DNA from: an uncultured Lachnospiraceae bacterium
GTDB lineage: Bacteria > Bacillota > Clostridia > Lachnospirales > Lachnospiraceae
Length of the DNA: 6,258 nucleotides
Assembly (NCBI GenBank): GCA_947175775.1
Contig: CAMWNY010000162.1
Span: 1-6,258 of the forward strand
Direction of reading: 5' to 3'
Positions 1 through 5,909 of this stretch are shown in pieces (the stretch's first letter is position 1; each line of letters begins with the position of its first letter). The notes below the pieces were generated by a model. That model saw nothing but the letters and a program-made list of their open reading frames with translations, did not search any database and had not been told where the DNA came from. The position numbers and the translations under genes were made by a program.

Positions 1-302
1 TGTATACGAGCCAGGAGACAGCGCAGTTTTTAAATATACTGGGGGGCGATATGCGCCTTGTGGGGACGCGCCCGCCTACGTAGGACGAATTTGAGCAGTA
101 CAACGGCTATTACAGGAGGCGTATGAGCATTACGCCGGGGCTTACCGGCATGTGGCAGGTGAGCGGCAGAAGCGACATTCGCGATTTTGAAGAGATTGTC
201 AAGCTTGATTTGGAATATATCGACAACTGGTCTTTGGGGCTTAACATCAAAATCCTGATTATGACCGTGTTTACAGTGCTAGGCAGAAAGGGTTCAAAGT
301 GA
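1..302 (+). pseudogene. Sugar transferase (polyprenyl-phosphate sugar-1-phosphate transferase), 3' fragment with an in-frame TAG
   Basis: Seen: the frame starting at base 3 and ending at TGA 300-302 encodes the C-terminal half of a bacterial sugar transferase (PF02397 type). It has FLNILGGDM, LVGTRPPT, DEFEQY, SITPGLTGMWQVSGRSDI and VKLDLEYIDNWSLGLNIKI, the last being the family's standard C-terminal helix region. The frame is cut by TAG at 81-83, directly after GTRPPT, and resumes one-to-one with the family pattern. Family members usually carry SLDELPQ or SQDET(A/P)Q just before this; here it reads TSQETAQ, so the Asp of the catalytic Asp-Glu pair appears to be missing (bases 12-17). Known: such enzymes attach the first sugar phosphate to undecaprenyl phosphate at the inner face of the membrane and start repeat-unit synthesis. 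The 5' part lies outside the window. Inferred: a recently inactivated gene. TAG is the normal stop of two other genes here (1959-1961 and 5835-5837), so recoding is unlikely. A sequencing error at base 81-83 remains possible, but it would not explain the missing Asp codon. Confidence 0.8.
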
Positions 303-1054
303 TGGAGGAATTGCAGTATTGTGAGATTTTAGGGACGCGGATTAACGTTACAAGCATGGAACAGACACTTCGCTTTCTGAACAATTATTTGGATGAACTG
401 CGGGGCAATTATATCTGTGTGTCAAATGTCCATACGACCGTAATGGCATATGAGGACGCGGATTACCAAAGGATACAAAACGGCGGCGCAATGGCGCTTC
501 CAGACGGCGCACCGCTTTCGGTATACAGCAGAAAACATGGTTTTGCGGATGCACGGCGCGTCACGGGACCGGATTTAATGGTGGAGCTGCTGAAACAATC
601 CAAGGATACAGGGTACCGGCACTTTTTTTACGGCGCGACGCAGGAGACGCTTGAGGCAATGCGGCATGTGATTGAAAAGGAGTACCCCGGTGCGTGCATT
701 GCGGGAATGTATGCGCCGCCGTTTCGCCCGCTTTGTCCAGAGGAAGATGAGGCAGTGATAAGCCTTATCAATCAGGCAGAACCGGATTTTATATGGGTAG
801 GACTTGGAGCGCCGAAGCAGGAGCAGTGGATGGCTGCGCATAAGGGGCGGCTTTGCGGTGTGTGCGTCGGTGTCGGAGCGGGGTTTCATTATCTTGCGGG
901 CGATATTAAGAGAGCGCCGAAAATCATGCAGAAGCTTTGCCTTGAGTGGTTTTACCGCCTTTTGCAGGATCCGAAGCGGCTTTGGAAACGGTATGTTACG
1001 ACAAATTTAAAGTTTATGGGATATATTCGGAAAGAGGCAAAAAATGGTAGATAA
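302..1054 (+). CDS. WecG/TagA/CpsF family glycosyltransferase (GT26)
   Basis: A 250-residue protein of normal family length. Visible hallmarks: VSNVHTTVMA near residues 40-49, the LPDGAPL motif near 66-72 (its Asp68 matches the catalytic Asp of TagA enzymes), FFYGATQETLEAM, then VGLGAPKQEQW near 166-176, GVGAGFHYLAGDIKRAP near 190-206, and the C-terminal EWFYRLLQDPKRLWKRY tail that helps these enzymes reach the membrane and complete the active site. Known: family members transfer an N-acetylhexosamine or its uronic acid (ManNAc in TagA, ManNAcA in WecG) from a UDP-sugar to an undecaprenyl-diphosphate-linked sugar on the cytoplasmic face. Start: ATG 302 shares its A with the upstream TGA (300-302) and has AAAGGG (287-292) nine bases before it; GTG 299 in the same frame is the alternative. 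The stop overlaps the next gene by 11 bases, suggesting translational coupling. The exact sugar cannot be read from sequence. It probably acts second, after the sugar transferase, which looks broken in this window. Confidence 0.93.
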   Translation: MEELQYCEILGTRINVTSMEQTLRFLNNYLDELRGNYICVSNVHTTVMAYEDADYQRIQNGGAMALPDGAPLSVYSRKHGFADARRVTGPDLMVELLKQSKDTGYRHFFYGATQETLEAMRHVIEKEYPGACIAGMYAPPFRPLCPEEDEAVISLINQAEPDFIWVGLGAPKQEQWMAAHKGRLCGVCVGVGAGFHYLAGDIKRAPKIMQKLCLEWFYRLLQDPKRLWKRYVTTNLKFMGYIRKEAKNGR

Positions 1055-1961
1055 GGTAACGTGGTATCATGCGGACGATTTTGGCATTAGTTTGGAGCAG
1101 TCCGAGAAAATCCTGTCCTGTTATCAGGAGGGCGCCTTAAACAGCATCAGCATTCTTGCGAATGTTCCGGATTTGGATGGTACGCTTGCGCTTTTGGACA
1201 GAGTTGACGCTAAGGGTGTCATACGGCGTGTGCTGCATTTGAATTTTGTCGAGGGAAGGCCGCTTGCAGGAGCCAATAAGGTACCGCTTTTGGCGGATAA
1301 GGAAGGATACTTTGATAAGTCGTTTATCCGTTTTTTCCTTTGGAACTATACGGCGTGCGGGCGCAGGCGCGCGAAACTCAAAGCGCAGATTCGGGAAGAG
1401 ATTCGGGCACAGCTTCGTGCCGTAACGGCGGAGCATGATTTTCGCATTACGGCAGTTGATTCACATCAGCACTACCATATGATACCGATGATTTTTGACT
1501 GTCTGCTTGCGGTTTTAGACGAGGAGGAGTTTGCACAGCTTAAAATCCGGCAGATTCGGATACCGACAGACCCGATAAAACCTGTGCTTGCAGGAAAAAA
1601 GCCGAAAAGAGTTCCGGCGGTCAATCTTGTAAAATGGATGATCCTCAAGACTTCATCGGGGAGAAACAGAAAACTTTTACAGCAAAAGGGGATTGAAATT
1701 CCGGTATTTTTTGGTATATTTTATACGTGTGAGATGAAATGGGAGATTGTGAAGGCTCTGTTTACGGCATATAAGAAATGTGCAAACGCGAAAGGAACTT
1801 CTCTCGAACTGATGTTTCACCCCGGGAATCTTACGGCGGATTATGAGCTTTTGGACAAAAGACGAGGAGAGCTGCGGGAATTTTATATGTCGGACAACCG
1901 TTTTTTTGAGGCGGAATGTTTAAAAATGCTGAAAAGTCAATGTGCCCGTTCGGCGCATTAG
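1044..1961 (+). CDS. ChbG/HpnK (YdjC-like) family carbohydrate deacetylase
   Basis: A 305-residue cytoplasmic protein with no signal peptide or membrane helix. The family's metal and catalytic motifs are all visible: HADDFGIS at residues 9-16 (Asp11-Asp12), HLNFVEGRPL at 65-74 (His65), DSHQHYHMIP at 139-148 (His141 and His143), and FHPG near 258-261 followed by RGELREFY. Known: E. coli ChbG removes one N-acetyl group from chitobiose-type sugars, and HpnK deacetylates a hopanoid-linked GlcNAc; both need a divalent metal. Inferred: in this locus the likely substrate is an N-acetylhexosamine in a lipid-linked or nucleotide-linked precursor of the polymer, giving a free amine. The start ATG 1044 lies inside the end of the GT26 gene, with AAGAGG at 1032-1037 six bases before it, so the two products are probably made together. 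All expected catalytic residues are present. Family assignment is firm; substrate is unknown. Confidence 0.9.
   Translation: MVDKVTWYHADDFGISLEQSEKILSCYQEGALNSISILANVPDLDGTLALLDRVDAKGVIRRVLHLNFVEGRPLAGANKVPLLADKEGYFDKSFIRFFLWNYTACGRRRAKLKAQIREEIRAQLRAVTAEHDFRITAVDSHQHYHMIPMIFDCLLAVLDEEEFAQLKIRQIRIPTDPIKPVLAGKKPKRVPAVNLVKWMILKTSSGRNRKLLQQKGIEIPVFFGIFYTCEMKWEIVKALFTAYKKCANAKGTSLELMFHPGNLTADYELLDKRRGELREFYMSDNRFFEAECLKMLKSQCARSAH
1939..1959 (+). other. Short hairpin at the end of the deacetylase gene
   Basis: AATGTGCC (1939-1946) can pair with GGCGCATT (1952-1959) around a five-base loop, giving an eight-pair stem with one G-U pair. Its 3' arm ends on the first base of the TAG stop codon. No run of T follows, so it is not an ordinary intrinsic terminator. 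It may affect mRNA processing or decay, or be chance. Confidence 0.3.
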
Positions 1962-1991
1962 ATTGACGGCAAAGCAAAGAGGAGTAATATT

Positions 1992-3155
1992 ATGAAAAAA
2001 AAATCAGTAACAGCAGTAATTACGGCGTTTGCGATGGCGCTGTCTCTTTCGGCATGTGCAGAGCGTGCGCAGGAAGATGAAAATGTGATTGTGCGGGAGA
2101 GTGAACCTGCAACGATTGCCGGTTGCGCGGCGGACTGTGGATGTGGGTGCAGTAACTGCTTCTGTGACGGGGCGGCGGGGACTGCGGCGCCGGAAACAAG
2201 TGCGGCAGCGTCAACGCAGACGGTGCCGGAAACACAGACGGCATCTGCAACGGAAACGCAGACGCAGACACAGACACTGCCAGGTGAGACGCAGGAGACG
2301 AACGAAACAGAAGGCGGAATGGTAGTGGAGCTTACCGAGGGTGAGCTTGCGGCAAGACGCGAGCAGCAGGCGAATTTGGCAAAAGCAAGGGAGTCTCTTT
2401 ACAAAGCCGGAGATTCGCTTGACAAAACAACAAAAATCAATCAGCTGGACAAGCAGATTCTTGCAAATAATGCGTATGATTTCAGTGACAAGACCGTCGT
2501 ATTTATCGGCGACAGCATCACGGAGGGCATTACAAGTTCCGTGGACCAAAACGGAAATTATATCAGTTACGTTACATACGTAAATTCGTATCTTCATTTT
2601 GGCAATGTGCTCAATCACGGAATGGGCGGCAGAATGTTTGCGCAGTACGGCGGTGACGAGCTTTCGCTTGCCATGAATTTTGAAAATGTGACGAACATCA
2701 ATTCGGATGTGATTGTCGTGTTTGCAGGCGTTAACGATTATCTGTGTACACCGCCCAATAAGCATTTCGGAAGCGTCACCGATACGATGACGACCGGAAA
2801 TTTCTGCGGCGCGGTGCGTTACTTTATGAAGCAGCTGAAGGAGTATTACGGAGACAGGGAGATTTTCTTTGTCACTATGTATGATATTAACAAAAAACCC
2901 AACTGCACGTATGTGGACTTCAACGGACAGCCGACGCTTGCCGACTTTATGGAGGCGGAGCGCAAGCTGGCAAAGGAGTTTGGCTTCCATATTATTGATT
3001 TGCAGGGGACAGGCTTTATGGACTGCTCTACCAAAGAAGCGTCCGACTATTACCTGCGCGACGGGCTTCACCCTAAGGACAGCGGAAGCATTGCCTTAGG
3101 AGAGCATATCGCTGCCGAGCTGTCGCTTTACTTCGGACAAAAGGAAGGAAATTAA
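1992..3155 (+). CDS. Secreted lipoprotein SGNH/GDSL hydrolase
   Basis: A 387-residue protein beginning with a lipoprotein signal: MKKKS, a hydrophobic stretch, and lipobox LSAC with lipid-accepting Cys22. It should be anchored on the outer face of the membrane. Residues 44-60 hold six cysteines (GCAADCGCGCSNCFCDG), followed by a low-complexity Thr/Gln/Glu/Ala linker to about residue 110 and a short charged helix at about 112-160. The catalytic domain follows from about 168: FIGDSITEG with nucleophile Ser175 (block I), HGMGG near 209-213 (block II), AGVNDY with Asn248 (block III), and DGLHP with Asp357 and His360 (block V). All SGNH catalytic residues are therefore present. Known: this fold covers esterases, acyl hydrolases and polysaccharide O-deacetylases. 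Inferred: it removes O-acyl groups from the exported polymer or cell wall. The ATG has GAGGAG (1978-1983) at good distance. The gene sits 30 bases after the deacetylase. The cysteine cluster is unusual for the family. Confidence 0.92.
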   Translation: MKKKSVTAVITAFAMALSLSACAERAQEDENVIVRESEPATIAGCAADCGCGCSNCFCDGAAGTAAPETSAAASTQTVPETQTASATETQTQTQTLPGETQETNETEGGMVVELTEGELAARREQQANLAKARESLYKAGDSLDKTTKINQLDKQILANNAYDFSDKTVVFIGDSITEGITSSVDQNGNYISYVTYVNSYLHFGNVLNHGMGGRMFAQYGGDELSLAMNFENVTNINSDVIVVFAGVNDYLCTPPNKHFGSVTDTMTTGNFCGAVRYFMKQLKEYYGDREIFFVTMYDINKKPNCTYVDFNGQPTLADFMEAERKLAKEFGFHIIDLQGTGFMDCSTKEASDYYLRDGLHPKDSGSIALGEHIAAELSLYFGQKEGN

Positions 3156-3168
3156 TGGAGAGGGAATT

Positions 3169-3173
3169 AGGAG
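3169..3173 (+). promoter_or_regulatory. Ribosome binding site that favours GTG 3181
   Basis: AGGAG here lies seven bases before GTG 3181, which is ideal, but only one base before the earlier in-frame GTG 3175. A second purine run, GGAGAGG at 3157-3163, could serve 3175 at 11 bases. I prefer 3181; the two starts differ by two residues. Confidence 0.55.
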
Positions 3174-3180
3174 AGTGACA

Positions 3181-4248
3181 GTGGAAATACTACAATGGTG
3201 CATTTTGCTTGCGCTTGTGCTTTTGCTTCCGTTCTTTTTAGGAATGATACCGGTAAAATATATGAACAGCTTACAAAGAACACCCGCGATGACGTATGTC
3301 TGCGGGTGGTTTGTGAGCTTTTTTGTATTTGAGCTGACTGCGGTGCCGTTTATTTTGCTGGAGAAGCGTTTTACATCGTTTGTGATTGCTTATTCGGCGG
3401 TGATTTTCGCGCTTTTTGCGTATGGGGTTTGGGCATCAAAAACGGTTTGGGCGGATTTTGCAAAAAATATCAGGGGTGCGTTTAAGCAGCAGCCATTGCT
3501 TGTAAAGATCGGATGGCTGACGGCATATGTACTGATTGGGCTGCAGCTTTATATGGCAGTGTTTTATGAGTATTACGACGGTGATGACGCATATTATATT
3601 GCGACTTCCGTTCTTACGGATGCCTTTGATACAATGTATCTTCGGGATGCGTACACGGGCTACAGTTATTCTTTGGACGCAAGACATGCCCTCTCGCCGA
3701 CGCCGATTTATCAGGCATGGCTTGCAAGGCTGAGCGGCATCCACCCTGCGGTGATTGCCCACAGCGTGCTCTCGGCGGTTTGGCTGGTGTTTATGTATGG
3801 CATTTACGGGCAGATTGGCAACCGGCTTTTGCCGATTACAAAAAGTGCGGGGAGGGCAAAAAGCAACTTCCGTCCTGTGTTTTTGATTTTGACTGCCGTG
3901 TGGTTTGCATTCGGAAACATTTCGCTGTACACGTCGGAAACCTTTGCGATGACAAGGACGTGGCAGGGCAAGGGAATGATGGCGGGGATGATACTGCCGG
4001 CGCTCTTTTTATGCCTGCTTTCTTTGGCGCGGGACAAGGTCAGTCCCGGCGTGTGGATGCTTTATGAGTGTGTGCTGGTATCGGCGGTGTTTGCCACGAG
4101 CGTTTCTTTTATGCTTGTGCCTACGATTGTGGGCGTGGCGGCGGCGCTGATTGGATGGAAAAAGAAGAGCGTGCGCGCGGCAGCAGGGATTTTTGCCTGC
4201 TGTGTGCCGTGTCTGCTGCTTGCCGTATGTTATCTTGTTGTGAAGTGA
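3181..4248 (+). CDS. DUF6077-like polytopic membrane protein, N-terminal half; possible GT-C glycosyltransferase
   Basis: A 355-residue very hydrophobic protein with about nine or ten predicted membrane helices (residues about 2-24, 38-61, 66-86, 108-128, 188-209, 231-250, 265-283, 291-325 as one or two, and 336-354). Between helices 4 and 5 lies an outward-facing loop with YYDGDDAYYIATSV (Asp133, Asp135, Asp136), then DTMY and SLDARHALSPTP, and further on TRTWQGKGMMAG. I recall these motifs from DUF6077 proteins of clostridia. Known for GT-C enzymes: an acidic motif in an early outer loop takes part in transfer from a polyprenyl-phosphate sugar. Calling this GT-C is inference. Oddity: it stops at TGA 4246-4248 inside a final helix, without the C-terminal part I expect in such proteins; that part seems to be the next gene, in another frame. 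Either the gene has split or a one-base indel sits near 4243. Start chosen by the ribosome site at 3169-3173. Confidence 0.78.
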   Translation: MEILQWCILLALVLLLPFFLGMIPVKYMNSLQRTPAMTYVCGWFVSFFVFELTAVPFILLEKRFTSFVIAYSAVIFALFAYGVWASKTVWADFAKNIRGAFKQQPLLVKIGWLTAYVLIGLQLYMAVFYEYYDGDDAYYIATSVLTDAFDTMYLRDAYTGYSYSLDARHALSPTPIYQAWLARLSGIHPAVIAHSVLSAVWLVFMYGIYGQIGNRLLPITKSAGRAKSNFRPVFLILTAVWFAFGNISLYTSETFAMTRTWQGKGMMAGMILPALFLCLLSLARDKVSPGVWMLYECVLVSAVFATSVSFMLVPTIVGVAAALIGWKKKSVRAAAGIFACCVPCLLLAVCYLVVK

Positions 4249-4260
4249 TTGGAAAAGAGT

Positions 4261-4267
4261 AGGAGGG
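4261..4267 (+). promoter_or_regulatory. Strong ribosome binding site before ATG 4274
   Basis: AGGAGGG lies six bases before ATG 4274. It matters because it shows the downstream half of the apparently split membrane protein can be translated on its own, instead of being a dead fragment. Confidence 0.75.
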
Positions 4268-4273
4268 TATAAG

Positions 4274-5116
4274 ATGCTTTCTGCACTGTGGACGGCTGCG
4301 GGAACCGTGCTTGAGGATATTGTACTGTATAATAATAAAAGCTTTCTTGTACCGCTCTTTTTGATTGCGCTTTTGTTTTTGTGGGTGACGGAGAGGTCAA
4401 AAAGGCTGCGGGTGGTGCTTGTGTATCTTGTGACGGCACTGGGGGTAGTGTTTGTGTGCCCGCTGTATGCGTGGATCGGAATGCGCATCGATGCGGAGAT
4501 TTACTACCGTGTGCTTTGGTCGCTGCCGATGGGAATTGTGGTGTGTTACAGCGCGGTAAAGCTGATGATGCGGTTTCATCATTTTGTCGGCAGGGGGCTT
4601 GTGTTTGTGCTTGTGCTTCTTGCAATCTGCATCAACGGGGATTTGGTCTACACGAAAACACTGCACTTTAAGTCGGTAAATGCTTATCATATGCCGCAGC
4701 AGGTGATTGATGTGGCGGAGGCGCTGAAGCTGGAAAATTACAGACCGATTGCGGTGCTTCCGGCGGAGCTTCTTCCGTTTTTCAGGCAGTATACGGCGGA
4801 TGTGTATACACCGTACGGAAGAAATATTTTGGAGCCTGCGTGGAGTTTTTCAAATGAGCTGTATGACGCAATGGAGGGGGACAAAGAGTATGATGCCGTA
4901 GAAATCGCGCGCTGTGCAAGGCAGGAGCACTGTGCGTTTGTGGTACTCTCCTGTATGAAGCAGATACGCGGCGGCATGGAGGATCAGAATTATTTTCTGT
5001 TTGATTTTGTTCAGGGATATTATATTTATATGGATTATAACTATTACGATGTGTACAAGGAGCAGGGGCTTTTGGATGCCGACGTGATTGCGGTCGGCGA
5101 GACAAAACGCAATTGA
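4274..5116 (+). CDS. Membrane protein, apparent C-terminal half of the DUF6077-like protein
   Basis: A 280-residue protein with about four membrane helices (residues about 23-38, 46-68, 80-98 and 106-124), followed by a soluble domain of about 150 residues. Visible stretches include NNKSFLVPLFL, AEIYYRVLWSLPMGIVV (similar to the YWRVFWLLP segment I recall from the back half of DUF6077 proteins), VNAYHMPQQVIDVAEAL and a YGRNILEPAW region. GT-C-type proteins often end in such a soluble domain on the outer face; that location is inference. It lies 25 bases after the previous gene and has its own strong ribosome site. Its frame is open upstream from 4244 to the ATG (SDWKRVGGYK), so removing one base at about 4243 would fuse the two genes into one 644-codon frame. 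Most likely the two products form one complex, or this is a recent frameshift. Function on its own is not recognised. Confidence 0.72.
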   Translation: MLSALWTAAGTVLEDIVLYNNKSFLVPLFLIALLFLWVTERSKRLRVVLVYLVTALGVVFVCPLYAWIGMRIDAEIYYRVLWSLPMGIVVCYSAVKLMMRFHHFVGRGLVFVLVLLAICINGDLVYTKTLHFKSVNAYHMPQQVIDVAEALKLENYRPIAVLPAELLPFFRQYTADVYTPYGRNILEPAWSFSNELYDAMEGDKEYDAVEIARCARQEHCAFVVLSCMKQIRGGMEDQNYFLFDFVQGYYIYMDYNYYDVYKEQGLLDADVIAVGETKRN

Positions 5117-5120
5117 GAAT

Positions 5121-5126
5121 GGGGGA
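5121..5126 (+). promoter_or_regulatory. Ribosome binding site that favours ATG 5134
   Basis: GGGGGA at 5121-5126 lies seven bases before ATG 5134. Earlier in-frame candidates TTG 5113 and ATG 5119 have no purine run at a usable distance, and the product from 5134 begins MKTKIKN directly before the first helix, as expected. Confidence 0.55.
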
Positions 5127-5133
5127 CATCTTG

Positions 5134-5502
5134 ATGAAAACAAAGATAAAAAACATTATCCTGCTGCAGGGAGTGGTCGTTATTTACACACTCTCGGGGA
5201 TTATGTCAAAAAACGCGTCGGCAAACGGAGGCTATCCCGTTAAATTTTTGATGTTTTTTGCGCTGGAATTTTTGCTGCTTGCCGTCTATGCGGTGCTGTG
5301 GCAGCAGATGATCAAACGGTTTGAGCTTTCCGTGGCGTATGCAAACCGTTCTATGGCAGTATTGTGGTCCATGCTTTGGGCAGTGCTGTTTTTCCAGGAC
5401 GAGATTACGGTAAAAAATATAGCGGGCGTCCTTTTGGTAACGGCAGGAACCGTGATTATCAATACGGACGTGCAGTCCGAAGAAGGGGAGGACAGGCAAT
5501 GA
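5134..5502 (+). CDS. Small four-helix SMR/EamA-like membrane protein (first of a pair)
   Basis: A 122-residue protein with four predicted membrane helices at about residues 7-25, 35-57, 66-87 and 94-110, the layout of the small multidrug resistance and EamA-half families. The third and fourth helices carry the typical run AYANRSMAVLWSMLWAVLFF, then DEITVKNIAGVLLVTAG. The first helix has no membrane-embedded Glu, the residue that drives proton-coupled drug export in EmrE (Glu14). Known: ArnE and ArnF, a two-gene pair of this fold, are thought to flip undecaprenyl-phosphate aminoarabinose across the membrane. Inferred: with its overlapping partner it forms a heterodimeric flippase for a lipid-linked sugar. 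The gene follows the split membrane protein by 17 bases and its TGA overlaps the next ATG. The tail after the last helix is acidic (SEEGEDRQ) and should be cytoplasmic. A drug or metabolite exporter remains possible. Confidence 0.8.
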   Translation: MKTKIKNIILLQGVVVIYTLSGIMSKNASANGGYPVKFLMFFALEFLLLAVYAVLWQQMIKRFELSVAYANRSMAVLWSMLWAVLFFQDEITVKNIAGVLLVTAGTVIINTDVQSEEGEDRQ

Positions 5503-5837
5503 TAAATCCGTTTATGCTGTGCATGTTTGTGTCCGTGAGTATTGCTTCCGTGTCACAGATTTTGCTCAAAAAAAGTGCGATGAAAACATATGCGAACGTT
5601 GTGCGGGAGTATGTCAACCCGTTTGTGATTGGCGGATATGGGCTGATGTTTGCCTCCATGCTGCTGACAATTTTTGCTTACAGCGGGATGGAATACAAGA
5701 ACGGTCCGGTGATTGAGTCTCTTGGAAATGTGTTGGTGCTGGCGCTTGGCTGTATTTTTTTGAAGGAGCGGCTTACGCTTCGAAAGCTTTTGGGTGTGGC
5801 GTTTATCATGGTGGGTATGGCAGTATTTTACATGTAG
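5499..5837 (+). CDS. Small four-helix SMR/EamA-like membrane protein (second of a pair)
   Basis: A 112-residue protein with four predicted helices at about residues 4-24, 41-62, 68-88 and 94-111. Typical family text includes SQILLKKSA after the first helix, NGPVIESLGNVLVLALG in the third, and LKERLTLRKLLGVAFIMVGMAVF at the end. As in its partner, the first helix lacks the Glu needed for proton-coupled drug export. Start: ATG 5499 overlaps the previous stop as ATGA, with GGGGAGG (5485-5491) seven bases before it. An ATG at 5364 in the same frame would give a longer product, but it lies deep inside the partner gene and adds a charged, non-helical stretch unlike the family. The four-base overlap points to coupled translation in equal amounts, as expected for a heterodimer. 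Inferred role: flipping an undecaprenyl-phosphate sugar for the GT-C-like protein encoded upstream. Confidence 0.8.
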   Translation: MINPFMLCMFVSVSIASVSQILLKKSAMKTYANVVREYVNPFVIGGYGLMFASMLLTIFAYSGMEYKNGPVIESLGNVLVLALGCIFLKERLTLRKLLGVAFIMVGMAVFYM

Positions 5838-5872
5838 AAAATAACATAAGGAGTTGCCATAATATTAAAAAT

Positions 5873-5902
5873 TTGGTATTATTGTTGCGTAATGATTAAA
5901 AT
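5873..5902 (+). promoter_or_regulatory. Candidate sigma-A-type promoter for the acidic protein gene
   Basis: TTGGTA (5873-5878) and TAAAAT (5897-5902) are separated by 18 bases, matching four of six and five of six consensus positions. They sit in a very AT-rich gap of 122 bases (5838-5959), the only real intergenic region in the window. AT-rich DNA gives such matches by chance, so support is moderate. Confidence 0.4.
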
Positions 5903-5909
5903 TGTTACG
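5888..5909 (+). repeat. Short inverted repeat flanking the candidate -10 element
   Basis: CGTAA (5888-5892) is mirrored by TTACG (5905-5909) across 12 bases and brackets the TAAAAT box. It could be an operator half-site pair; the arms are only five bases, so chance is a real alternative. Confidence 0.25.

Noticed and set aside
81..83. TAG read as an amino acid (stop recoding)
   Set aside because: TAG ends two genes in this same window (1959-1961 and 5835-5837) in normal positions, so a recoded TAG is unlikely.
2089..2325. Arg-rich + strand frame of 78 codons
   Set aside because: It is the shifted frame of the Thr/Gln linker in the SGNH gene; the Arg runs simply come from repeated ACGCAG codons.
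2211..3071. Long open frame of 286 codons on the - strand
   Set aside because: It lies wholly antisense to the SGNH hydrolase gene, whose catalytic blocks are all clear. The product has no recognisable domain and no convincing ribosome site, so it is a shadow frame.
4009..4488. - strand open frames across the split membrane protein junction (4009-4488 and 4230-4625)
   Set aside because: They are antisense to hydrophobic coding sequence on both sides, have low-complexity basic products and no family features.
5364..5498. Longer N-terminus for the second small membrane protein, from ATG 5364
   Set aside because: It would overlap the partner gene by more than 130 bases and add a charged stretch unlike the family; ATG 5499 has a good ribosome site and the classic ATGA overlap.
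5838..5872. Intrinsic terminator after the small membrane protein pair
   Set aside because: Only weak AT stems such as ATAATA/TATTAT are present, without a GC-rich stem or a T run. I cannot support a terminator, though transcription may end by another route.
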